Shown here one piece after another: positions 16,480 to 24,443 of a stretch of DNA of 64,000 nucleotides. The stretch lies in contig CAXXUH010000004.1 in NCBI GenBank assembly GCA_963665405.2, positions 1,240,001-1,304,000 of the forward strand. Reading direction: 5' to 3'. The position numbers and the translations under genes are program-made. The stretch's first letter is position 1, and each line of letters starts with the position of its first letter. The notes beneath the pieces were generated by a model. It saw nothing but the letters and a program-made list of their open reading frames with translations, did not search any database and was not told the DNA's origin. Source of the stretch: G963665405 sp963665405. Its GTDB lineage: Bacteria > Chloroflexota > Dehalococcoidia > Lucifugimonadales > G963665405.

Positions 16480-17282
16480 TCCGCAAGCTGATCGCCTTTC
16501 TGTGGAAGGACTGGATAGAGGCCAGAAGCTACCGGATTTCATTCGTTCTCCGGTACTTTGGTGTGCTAATGCCACTGGCCATGCTCATATTCGTCGACCG
16601 TCTGTTTGGAGGGCTGAACGTCCCCGCCATCGACCGCTACGGGGGAGACTACGCCGCCTTTGCGCTGGTGGGAATCGTGATCACCACCTACTCGGGGAGG
16701 GCCCTCAGCGCGTTCGCCGCGACCCTCAAGCGAGCGCAGCAGTCCGGGACGCTGGAGGCGCTGTTTCTGACGCGGGCTAACCTGACCACCATCCTGTTCG
16801 GGTGGTCGCTGTATCCGATGCTCGAGGCGACGGTCAATCTGCTGCTGTACCTGGCGGCGGGCTTCCTGATCCTCGACCTGCGGCTGGAGAACGCCAACTT
16901 CGCGGCGGTGGTGCCGATCCTGGCCCTTACCGTAGCCTCCATGGCCGGCCTAGGCATCCTGACGGCAAGCTTCACGCTCGTATTCAAGCAGGGGCGCGCG
17001 CTCACCAGGCTGATCGTGGTGGCCTCCGCGCTGCTGAGCGGCGCGATATACCCGGTGGACGTGCTTCCGGAGTCGCTGCAGATCGTCGCCAGGGCGCTCC
17101 CCCAGACCCACGCCATCGAGGCGATGCGCCTGGCGGTCCTACAGGGGCATTCAATACCGGACCTTGCGTCGAGTCTCGTGAGCCTCCTGGTGTTCGTCAT
17201 CATCCTGCTGCCCCTGTCGCTGGCCGCCTTCCACTACGCGGCCCGCCGCTCCAAGATGGATGGGAGCCTGGCCCACTACTGA
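16476..17282 (+). CDS. ABC-2 type transporter permease
   Basis: 268 residues with about six hydrophobic segments, e.g. 'YFGVLMPLAMLIFV', 'YAAFALVGIVITTYSG', 'LLLYLAAGFLILDL', 'VPILALTVASMAGLGILTASF' and the last helix 'LVSLLVFVIILLPLSLAAFHYA'. This is the layout of ABC-2 permeases (DrrB/NodJ-like), with the typical 'ALPQTHAIEAMR' loop before the last helix. It is translationally coupled to the ATPase gene and forms the export channel with it. The next gene, an acyl carrier protein, follows 34 bases later. Confidence 0.85.
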   Translation: MIRKLIAFLWKDWIEARSYRISFVLRYFGVLMPLAMLIFVDRLFGGLNVPAIDRYGGDYAAFALVGIVITTYSGRALSAFAATLKRAQQSGTLEALFLTRANLTTILFGWSLYPMLEATVNLLLYLAAGFLILDLRLENANFAAVVPILALTVASMAGLGILTASFTLVFKQGRALTRLIVVASALLSGAIYPVDVLPESLQIVARALPQTHAIEAMRLAVLQGHSIPDLASSLVSLLVFVIILLPLSLAAFHYAARRSKMDGSLAHY

Positions 17283-17316
17283 TCTCCGGGTTGTCCCCGG
17301 AAGGACGAACGATCGA

Positions 17317-17607
17317 ATGAGCACCCACCCCCTTGTCGACGTCGAGATCCTGATCCAGGCCATCCTTCTCAGACAGCTGGAAGGGGACGCATCGGTGGCC
17401 CCAAAGGACATCCCGCTTGACGTTCCCCTGCTCGGTCGCGGAGTAGGGCTCGACTCGCTGGACGCGATCTCGCTGGCCGTCGCCATCGAGCGGGAGTTCG
17501 ACATCGAGATCGACGACGACGAGCTGGACGCAAGCCTGTTCGAGAGCATCGCCACGCTGGCCGAGCACGTTCGGGCCAAGCTCTCCGTGGACGCGCCGAA
17601 GGCCTGA
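17317..17607 (+). CDS. Acyl carrier protein
   Basis: 96 residues from ATG 17317, preceded by GGAAGGA about 10 bases upstream; the frame is open further but non-protein-like. The phosphopantetheine site is 'GVGLDSLDAISLAVAIEREFDIEIDDDEL': Ser in DSL, then the acidic recognition helix. The protein carries acyl groups as thioesters once modified by a phosphopantetheinyl transferase. It is placed between the exporter and an AMP-dependent ligase whose start is only 5 bases after its stop, so it is presumably loaded by that ligase. It is a dedicated carrier, not the fatty-acid synthesis copy (no fab genes adjoin). Confidence 0.88.
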   Translation: MSTHPLVDVEILIQAILLRQLEGDASVAPKDIPLDVPLLGRGVGLDSLDAISLAVAIEREFDIEIDDDELDASLFESIATLAEHVRAKLSVDAPKA

Positions 17608-17612
17608 GCCAC

Positions 17613-19085
17613 ATGAAGACGCTGCCCGAGATTCTCGACGCCGTCGTAGCCCGCCATCCCGGCAAGACCGCCATCGTCGACGGCGATCGACGGCCCACCT
17701 ATCTGGAGCTGCAAAGAACAATTAGAACCCTCGCCGGCCGCCTTCACGCTCTCGGGGTCCGGCCGGGAGACTCGATCGCCGTCATGCTCCCGAACGGCGC
17801 CGACTTCGTGGCCGGCTTCTTTGCCGTCGCCGACCTCGGGGCCGTGGTCGTACCGCTCAACGTCCAGTACCGGCAGAAGGAGCTGGACCACTTCATCCGA
17901 GACTCGGGCGCGTCGGTCCTCATCACGTCCACGGAGCTCGAGGGGCTGTGCCGGTCGGTCGACGTCGTCCAGGCCGGGCAATGCAGGCTGGTCCTCGTTG
18001 ACGGCGCCCGGAACGCGGGCGTCGTCAGTCGAGAAGGTCTCGACGCTCCGACCCACTCGGTCCCCGCCTCCGCGCTGATCTGCCAGTACTCCTCGGGATC
18101 GACCGGAGCCCCGAAGCGGATCGTTCGGACGCATGCTAACCTGACCTTCGAGCTCGACCGTCTGGCGGCAGCGCTGAACCTGAGCGCCTCGGACCGATTT
18201 CTCGGCGTGGCGCCGTTCTCACACGTCAACGGACTCGTTCGCAGCATGCTCGCATCCATGAGCGTGGGCGGCACGCTGGTTACCCTGAGCGAGTTCAGCC
18301 GCCGGCGCGTCGCCGAAGCCATCTCGCGAGAGCACGTAACCGTGTTCATAGGCGTCCCGTTCATGTTCAGCGTCCTGTCCGAGACAAGGCTCCGAAACGG
18401 CACGGACCTCTCGTCGCTCAGGCTTTGCGTGTCGGCAAGTGCGCCTATGCCCGTCGCCGCCAACGAGAGGTTCCACGAGAGGTTCGGAAGGTACGTCCTC
18501 CAGCTTTACGGGTCCACGGAGACCGGGACGATCTCCGTCAGCAGAGGAGAGGCGGACCGGGACATCCTCGATTCGGTCGGAGTACCGATCGACGGAGTAG
18601 AGCTCGGTGTGTTCTCCGACGACGGGGCCCCCGTCGACGCGGGCGAGATCGGAGAGGTCGCGATCAAGAGTCCGGCGGCCATCACCGAATACCAAAACGG
18701 CTCCGGCCGCGACGACGCGTTCCGGGACGGGTACTTCTTCACCGGCGACATCGGGACCGTCGACCCGAGCGGTAACCTCTATCTGAAGGGCAGGAAGAGC
18801 TTCTTCATCAACAAGGGCGGGAACAAGGTCAACCCCTGGGAGGTCGAGAGGCTGATCGAGACTCATCCCGGGGTGGAGGAGGCCATCGTAGTAGGAATCC
18901 CGTCGCCCTATGGCGATGAGAGGGTGAAGGCCATCGTCGTCCCATCTCGGCCGTGCTCGGAGCTGGAGATCGTAGAGTACTGCCGGGGTCAGATCGCCGA
19001 CTTCAAGGTTCCGAGCGTGATCGAGTTTCGCGAGAGCCTGCCGAAGACGCCCACCGGCAAGAGTCTGAGAAGCGAGCTGAAGTGA
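17613..19085 (+). CDS. AMP-dependent acyl/aryl ligase (ANL superfamily)
   Basis: 490 residues. ANL motifs: A3 'YSSGSTGAPKRIVRTHANL', A5 'LYGSTETG', A7 'FFTGDIGTVD', A8 'KGRKSFFINKGGNKVNPWEVERLI', and A10 'PKTPTGKSLRSELK' with the catalytic Lys. It would adenylate a carboxylic acid and transfer it to CoA or, given the acyl carrier protein gene 5 bases upstream, to the carrier's pantetheine arm. Substrate size cannot be told from the sequence. Its stop overlaps the GTG of the next gene (GTGA), so ligase and acyltransferase are coupled. Confidence 0.88.
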   Translation: MKTLPEILDAVVARHPGKTAIVDGDRRPTYLELQRTIRTLAGRLHALGVRPGDSIAVMLPNGADFVAGFFAVADLGAVVVPLNVQYRQKELDHFIRDSGASVLITSTELEGLCRSVDVVQAGQCRLVLVDGARNAGVVSREGLDAPTHSVPASALICQYSSGSTGAPKRIVRTHANLTFELDRLAAALNLSASDRFLGVAPFSHVNGLVRSMLASMSVGGTLVTLSEFSRRRVAEAISREHVTVFIGVPFMFSVLSETRLRNGTDLSSLRLCVSASAPMPVAANERFHERFGRYVLQLYGSTETGTISVSRGEADRDILDSVGVPIDGVELGVFSDDGAPVDAGEIGEVAIKSPAAITEYQNGSGRDDAFRDGYFFTGDIGTVDPSGNLYLKGRKSFFINKGGNKVNPWEVERLIETHPGVEEAIVVGIPSPYGDERVKAIVVPSRPCSELEIVEYCRGQIADFKVPSVIEFRESLPKTPTGKSLRSELK

Positions 19086-20002
19086 AGGTCGCCTGCTTCA
19101 GAGATTTTCGCTCGCTCGCCCTGCTCGCGGCCGGAAGATACCCCTACCCGTTCCTCCCGCAGCGCGCCCGAGGAGCCCTCGTGGACCTCGCGGCAGCCGT
19201 CGAGACCCGTGTAAGGCCGAACAGACGCAGGCGGATCGTGCGCCGGCTGGGCGCGACCTTCCGCGGCGACCTGCCGAAGCACCGCATCCAGAACGTTGCC
19301 CGCCTCGCCATGCGCCATGAGACCGGGGAGGACATCTCCGCATGGGTCGTCGCGGACGCGGCGGCGGGCCTGGGCGTCGAGACAGAGGGCCTTCGACATC
19401 TGCAAGACGCGCTCGACCGTGGCAAAGGGGTGATCCTGTGGGAGAGCCCCATCGGCCGGAGGCTGCTGGCCAAGGTCGCGCTGGTCGCAAGGGGCTTCGA
19501 CATCTGCCAGGTCCACGGCCCGGACCATTGGAGCTCACCGACCTGGCTGGGACAGACCATCGTCCGCCGGATGACCCGGTCAGTCGAGTCCAGGCTGTTC
19601 TCTGAGCTCATCGATCTCGACGGGGACAACCTCTCCCCTATCCGGCGGCTGCTCGACCGGCTGAGGCAGAACCGCATCGTCTGCCTGTCCGGTGCCGGTG
19701 GAGGCGGCCGCAAATTCGTGCCCGTCGAGTTCTTCGGCGTTACGAGCTACTTCGCCACCGGCGCGATCAGCCTCGCTAAGGCGACCGGCGCGGCAATCAT
19801 CCCGATCTTCTGCGTGACCCGCGAGGACGGCACGGACCAGCTCGCGCTCGAGCCTCCGATAGAGATCGGGAATGGTATGGCGAGAGACGCGGTCATGATC
19901 GACGCGATCTCACAGTATGTACGCCTCCTGGAGCGCTACATCCGGGAGTACCCCGAGCAGTGGTCGCTCTGGCACACACTTCCCGCGGTCGAGGCGAGCT
20001 AG
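19082..20002 (+). CDS. LpxL/HtrB-like acyltransferase homologue with altered active site
   Basis: 306 residues from GTG 19082. It resembles bacterial lipid A / lysophospholipid acyltransferases: 'GKGVILWESPIGRRLLAKVALVARGFDICQVHGP', 'GAGGGGRKFVPVEFFGVTSYFATGAISLAKATGAAIIPIFCV' and the C-terminal 'YIREYPEQWSLWH'. The usual HxxxxD/E catalytic motif ('T-H-x-x-N-W-E') is not seen; the aligned position reads ESPIGRR. It may use another residue or a different chemistry. It would take acyl chains from the carrier protein and place them on an acceptor, perhaps the operon's peptide. The 3' end of this gene is duplicated at 21150-21430. Confidence 0.75.
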   Translation: MKVACFRDFRSLALLAAGRYPYPFLPQRARGALVDLAAAVETRVRPNRRRRIVRRLGATFRGDLPKHRIQNVARLAMRHETGEDISAWVVADAAAGLGVETEGLRHLQDALDRGKGVILWESPIGRRLLAKVALVARGFDICQVHGPDHWSSPTWLGQTIVRRMTRSVESRLFSELIDLDGDNLSPIRRLLDRLRQNRIVCLSGAGGGGRKFVPVEFFGVTSYFATGAISLAKATGAAIIPIFCVTREDGTDQLALEPPIEIGNGMARDAVMIDAISQYVRLLERYIREYPEQWSLWHTLPAVEAS

Positions 20003-20027
20003 ACTCCGTCCGCGGTCTCGCGGGGCG

Positions 20028-20927
20028 TCAAGAGAAGCGCTGCGCCTGGCCGACGATGTCGATGCCCACCTTCTCGCTCCAGGCGGCCAGGAGCTGCCTG
20101 GTGATGGGCCCCGGCTTGCCGTCCGCGATGTCCCGCCGGTCGACCCGGGTCATGGGTAGGACGCCGGGTCCGGTGAAGGCCAGGAACGCCTCGTCGGCGG
20201 TGTACAGGTCGTAGGGCTGGAGGTGTTCCTCGCTGACCGGGATGCCTAGCTGCTCGGCCAGATCGAAGACGGTGCTCCTGGACACGCTCTGGAGGATGTT
20301 CTCGTCGCTTGGGGTGCGTATCGCTCCGTTGGTGACCAGGAAGACGCTGTTTATCGTCCCCTCCGTGAGATCGCCGTCCATGTCGGTCAGGATCGGGTAC
20401 GCCTCAGGGTCGATGTCCGCGGCATCCAGCTCCGCCAGGTTGAAGTTCATGCGGCTCTGGTGCTTGATCTTGGGGTCGACCGACTGGTGGGAGTAGCTCC
20501 GGGTCTTGGCTATCACTCCGTGGGCTCCGCTGTCGAAGAACCGGCCGAATCGATAGAAGTCAATGGGATACGCCTCGGCGCCGACTGTGGGTGGCCCGGC
20601 CTCTGCGGCCCAGCGGCCGGGTCCGCGCGTGGCGAAGACGTAGACGGCGAAGTCGCCGGCCTCGCCGAGATGGTGCTTATTGCGGTCTACCACCTCATCG
20701 AGGATGTCGGAGATCTCCTCCCTGGAGAGGCCGGGGTCGATGCGGGCGTACTTGAGGGACCGCAGGAACCGGTCTACGTGGCGCTCCTTCTGGAAGACCA
20801 CCCCTCCGTACGTCCGGGGCGAGTCGAAGACCACGTCTCCGGTGCGGAAGCCGCGGTCCGCCCGGTCGATCTTGAGCTCGTCGCTGGGAACCCACTGACC
20901 ATTGAAATACGCAATGTACTCTGCCAT
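20028..20927 (-). CDS. Class IV (branched-chain/D-amino-acid type) aminotransferase
   Basis: 299 residues from ATG 20925-20927, chosen because GAGGG lies 6 bases upstream. 'YIAYFNGQWVPSDELKIDRADRGFRTGDVVFDSPRTY' is the fold-type IV N-terminus. The PLP lysine lies in 'DPKIKHQSRMNFNLAELDA', and the phosphate loop is 'DGDLTEGTINSVFLV'. Members include BCAA aminotransferase, D-alanine aminotransferase and aminodeoxychorismate lyase. The 'SRMN' segment is like BCAT-type proteins, but substrate is not assured. It is transcribed against the peptide operon and sits between the full acyltransferase gene and a duplicated fragment of it. Confidence 0.85.
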   Translation of the reverse strand: MAEYIAYFNGQWVPSDELKIDRADRGFRTGDVVFDSPRTYGGVVFQKERHVDRFLRSLKYARIDPGLSREEISDILDEVVDRNKHHLGEAGDFAVYVFATRGPGRWAAEAGPPTVGAEAYPIDFYRFGRFFDSGAHGVIAKTRSYSHQSVDPKIKHQSRMNFNLAELDAADIDPEAYPILTDMDGDLTEGTINSVFLVTNGAIRTPSDENILQSVSRSTVFDLAEQLGIPVSEEHLQPYDLYTADEAFLAFTGPGVLPMTRVDRRDIADGKPGPITRQLLAAWSEKVGIDIVGQAQRFS

Positions 20928-21149
20928 CTGCTGCCCTCGGGGCCATCCCTCATACGAGTTGCTGCTCAGGGCGCGGCAGAGGATATTGGCGCTGGCTGCC
21001 GACACGAAGTTCTGCCAGGTAGATCGAATCTTATAGCATCGTCTCGTCATGTTCAAGGGCACCGCCAACCTGACGGTTTTACGGGCGGCGTTCCTACATC
21101 CGGTTCGCCCGGGGGAGCCAGATCGGCCGATTCCTCCCTGGCGTCAGGA

Positions 21150-21430
21150 ACTACTTCGCCACCGGCGCGGTCAGCCTCGCAAAGGCGACCGGCGCGACGA
21201 TCATCCCGATCTTCTGCGTGACCCGCGAGGACGGCACGGAGCGACTCGTGCTGGAGCGTCCGATAGAGATAGGGAATGGCTCGGCGAGAGACGCGGTCAT
21301 GGTCGACGCTATCTCACAGTATGTACGGGTCCTGGAACGCTACATCCGCGAGTACCCCGAGCAGTGGTCGCTCTGGCACACACTTCCCGCGGTCGAGGCG
21401 AGCTAGGCCCCGTACGCGGTCTCGCCGGGC
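21150..21430 (+). pseudogene. Truncated duplicate of the acyltransferase gene 3' end
   Basis: The DNA from 'ctacttcgcc' at 21151 to 21406 matches 19747-20002 without a gap (constant offset of 1404 bases) and with only scattered substitutions, by eye around 90 percent identical. The similarity runs some 25 bases past the TAG. It encodes the last 85 residues of the acyltransferase. No 5' part is present; upstream sequence (21049-21149) is unrelated. It is a remnant of a second copy or of a segmental duplication spanning the aminotransferase gene. Confidence 0.75.
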
Positions 21431-21616
21431 GGCGGCAGAGGCTTGCCAGGTGCTCGACGACCCCGTCTCGCCCCTTCCGCGCTCTACGAGGAATCACCCT
21501 TGACGTTCCCACAGCCAGGCGCTACCGTCGGCTACAGGAGCGTTGGTTCCTTCGGGCTTCGCCCCGAAAGTGGGACCGACTTCCCTGCTAGCACTCCGAA
21601 AGGAGACGTAAGAACT

Positions 21617-22327
21617 ATGGCTGAAATCAACTCTAGTGAGTTCATGACACGCATTTCTGAGCCTGGCAAAGGTTTGTTAGCTGATCCGATTAGTGAAGTT
21701 ACAAAACGGCGGCAAGTTCATCTATTGATCAGTTCTGTAATCACTATTCTGTTATCGAACGGTATATTGATCTTTGAAGAAGGTTCTCTGGCAGGCTTAA
21801 ACTTTTCAACACAGAAATCAAACGATCTTGTTCTTATCTCCGGTCTTGTTTGTTGTTATCTCTTTGTAATGTATTCATTCTATCTTTATCGGGATTGGAA
21901 GCTCACCAGATATATTCGACTTCCGTTGCACGCAGAAATACATACTCTTCGGAATTTAGTGCAAGAGGAAATGGTAAATAGATTTAAACGGCAGGAAAGT
22001 CGATCTGCAGCAACAAGCGAGTTACTCGACGCACGGCGTGAAAAGTGGAATGAATACAAACTAGATAGTATCGAGGAGCTCGATGAAAGCTTCATGGACC
22101 GGATGAATCGATTTCTCGAATACTGCGAAACCGATGGTCTAGACAAGATTCAAGATGAAGCTCTGAAGACGGCATTTGACGAGGGTCTGTCGAAGAAGGC
22201 AACCTTCATTGCTGAAACACTCATTACTTCACATCGAATAGACAATATTCGGGTATTCGCTGAAGTCCTTTTTCCAGCTGGTCTTGGTGTATATGCAATT
22301 CTTGCGGCAGGTTTGTTTGTTGTTTAG
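21617..22327 (+). CDS. AT-rich membrane protein of unknown function, probably foreign
   Basis: 236 residues from ATG 21617, preceded by AGGAG at 21601-21605. Two transmembrane segments lie near the N-terminus ('VHLLISSVITILLSNGILIF' and 'LVLISGLVCCYLFVMYSFYLY') and one at the C-terminus ('VLFPAGLGVYAILAAGLFVV'); between them is a charged helical cytoplasmic region of about 120 residues. Base composition is far more AT-rich than every neighbour, and codons end often in A/T. This points to recent horizontal transfer. It lies just beyond the 3' end of a minus-strand tRNA-Arg gene. No domain is recognised. Confidence 0.75.
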   Translation: MAEINSSEFMTRISEPGKGLLADPISEVTKRRQVHLLISSVITILLSNGILIFEEGSLAGLNFSTQKSNDLVLISGLVCCYLFVMYSFYLYRDWKLTRYIRLPLHAEIHTLRNLVQEEMVNRFKRQESRSAATSELLDARREKWNEYKLDSIEELDESFMDRMNRFLEYCETDGLDKIQDEALKTAFDEGLSKKATFIAETLITSHRIDNIRVFAEVLFPAGLGVYAILAAGLFVV

Positions 22328-22546
22328 CTGGGACACATTGACAAACCGATAAACTCAAACAAAAAGAAAAACGACCTCGCTATCGGTCGATCTGTTTCTT
22401 GCTTCGGGCGGCCAGTCGCACCGAGACGCCGGCGTTGACCTCGGCTAGGACCTGCTCGGCAGCCGACACTGACGATTCCCGATGTTCATGCTGGCGCGAC
22501 GAGGCCTCCACCAATTTGGCGAAGGCCCGATCTGTGATGGGGATGG

Positions 22547-22619
22547 CGCGCCCGAAGGGATTCGAACCCCCGACCCTCGGTTCCGAAGACCGATGCTCTG
22601 TCCGCTGAGCTACGGGCGC
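22547..22619 (-). tRNA. tRNA-Arg (anticodon TCG)
   Basis: Minus-strand cloverleaf: acceptor GCGCCCG pairs with CGGGCGC (plus strand 22613-22619 and 22548-22554). D-arm with GCTCAGCGGACAGAGC; anticodon stem TCGGT/ACCGA with loop CTTCGGA giving anticodon TCG; T-arm GGGGGTTCGAATCCC. CCA is not encoded. A TATAAT on the minus strand at 22697-22702 is a likely -10 element. Confidence 0.92.
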
Positions 22620-22696
22620 GAGCGCGAGTGTAGACTGGCGAACGGCCCGCCGCCGATGCCGGCGGCCGCTTGCGTGCGTCTAACTCGTCAGATGGC

Positions 22697-22702
22697 ATTA
22701 TA
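22697..22702 (-). promoter_or_regulatory. -10 element (TATAAT) upstream of tRNA-Arg
   Basis: A perfect minus-strand TATAAT, 77 bases before the tRNA 5' end. The -35 region at the expected spacing is poor, so this is a partial promoter prediction. Confidence 0.4.
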
Positions 22703-22778
22703 GCAGACCGACTCCCCTACCCTCACGCCTCGACCCCTCTTCTGGCGGCTGGGGCCCGGCTGGGACGCGGCTCCCTAA

Positions 22779-24443
22779 GCCCGAATCCACCGAAGGTATG
22801 ACGTTGCAGCAGCAGAATGGGTGATGAGGGGCAAAGGGAGGCGATGGTCCGGGCACGATTCGGGTAAATGGGGCCGGTGTCTGTCTTCAGCCGGCGGGGA
22901 GACCTTGTGACCGCTGGGGACGTTGGGTAGGGCGAGATGGCGGGGAGAGGACGCGGCGAGATGCTCGCGGACCGGACTGGCGCGAGTTTGCGGGGACGTT
23001 CGGTTGGGCGGATGGCGGGTCAGTTGCGGACGGGCGCCGTCAGGCTGGGAGTGGAATCGCTCGCAGCCGTGCCAGGGCGCGACTGAACTCCCAAGGCCAG
23101 CGCTGTGGCAGATGCAGGGTGAGGCGGCGTGCCGAGCGGGTGAGCCGTCCGGCCAGGGAGAAGAACCGTCGCCGAAGGGTCTTGGTGGTCGGGACTCCGC
23201 GCCGTCCAGCGGGCCAGGTTGTGGGCCATCACCTGTACCGCCAGCCAAGCGCCGTTGGCGGCGAAGCGGCCGGACGGCATGTGGTTCAGACCGACGCCGT
23301 ACTTGAGGTCTCGAATCGTTCTCGATCTCGGCGTGGCGGCGGTGGTCGGCCTCCAGTTCCAGGGTCCTCCGTCCCGGTCGGTGATGAAGCCGCGATCTGT
23401 AGGTGGCGAAGAGGGCCAGTTGGGAACCGGGCGTGGGCTTCACCCGCCGGACGATGAGCCGCACCGGTGCGGCGCCGGGCTCAGTCCGGAAGGGGGTGTA
23501 GGTGGACAGCGCCACATCGGCGGCGCCGTCCCAGTAGGGGAGCGGCGTCCAGTCTGCATCGGGATCGCCTCGATCAGGTTCCGCAGGCTTTTGTGCTGGC
23601 GGATGGTGATGGAGAAGCGGACATCCATCTCACGACTTGGCGGCGACGAGAGCGTGGGCGTAGAAGCCGCTGTCGGCCCGCGCCGTAAGTTGCCCGCTGG
23701 CCCCGGCACGGCGAACCCGGCTCACCGTTTCACGCAGGAAGTGGGCGGCGCCCCGAGCGGTGTTGGCGCGGCCCTCGCGCAGCCGGGACATCAGCACGTC
23801 GCCGGACCGGCGGCGACGGCCAACAGGGGGTGATAGCCCCGCTTGCCGGGATAGCCGTGGTGGCGCGCTCCCTCCTTGGCCGTCCATAGGTCTCGCAGAT
23901 GGTCGAGTCCAGGTCGATGGTCAGGGGCGAGTCGCCGGGTCCGGCCCCAGCGGCCCAGGCCCGGGCCAACAACTGGCGGCTCACGCGGTCGAGTTGACGG
24001 ACATGCCCCCACCGGAAGCTGCGCAGGAAGGTCCCCAGGGTGGATGGCGGACCACGCAGCCTAGAACACCGATCGTCCCACCAGCGCGCAGCGCATCGGC
24101 GTCGTCGATGCAGTCGCCGCCAGCCAGCGCGGAAGCGACCAGCGTCAGCATCTTGTCCCCCGGGTTCGCCCGTCCCGGCGCGCCGCCGAGGTCAAGGTGA
24201 TGGTCGACGAGTTCTCGCAGGCCCAGGTGCCGGGCGAGGGTGGCCGGCACGAGCAGGCCGGCATTGGCCACCAGGCGACTCGTCAAAGAGGCGCGGATAC
24301 GGTCGGGTTTGTTCTGTGGCAGCATCTATTGGGTCTCCTTGTTTCCGGCGGGTTTCTGTTCCAAATCATTATCCCAGATTCAGAGGAGCACCCTCAGCTT
24401 CTTCATGGGCTGTCCCCAAGGCCGTCCTTCGGTGGATTCGGGC
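22779..24443 (-). mobile_element. IS1380-family insertion sequence, 1665 bp, decayed
   Basis: Bounded by perfect 18-bp inverted repeats GCCCGAATCCACCGAAGG (22779-22796, and its complement at 24426-24443). The distance end to end is 1665 bp, the usual size of IS1380 elements. TAA flanks both ends and may be part of the target duplication; a full 4-bp duplication is not exact. The transposase inside is broken by several frameshifts. The right end lies inside the 3' end of a luciferase-like gene. Confidence 0.85.
22790..24325 (-). pseudogene. IS1380-family transposase, multiply frameshifted
   Basis: Pieces of one transposase appear in successive frames on the minus strand. The N-terminus (from 24325) has 'LTSRLVANAGLLVPATLARHLGLRELVDHHLDLG' and 'GDKMLTLVASALAGGDCIDDADALR'. 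The catalytic 'LTIDLDSTICETYG' is near 23900, 'GYHPLLAV' and 'RADSGFYAHALVAA' are near 23850-23640, 'VRLIVRRVKPTPGSQLALF' is near 23460, and 'MPSGRFAANGAWLAVQVMAHNLARWTAR' is at 23280-23200. At least four frame changes are needed to join them, so no active transposase is made. Confidence 0.8.

Noticed and set aside
21530..22619. tRNA-Arg 3' end repeated at 21.55 kb as an attachment site for the AT-rich gene
   Set aside because: The only similarity (CCTTCGGGC) is short and in inverted, not direct, orientation relative to the tRNA.
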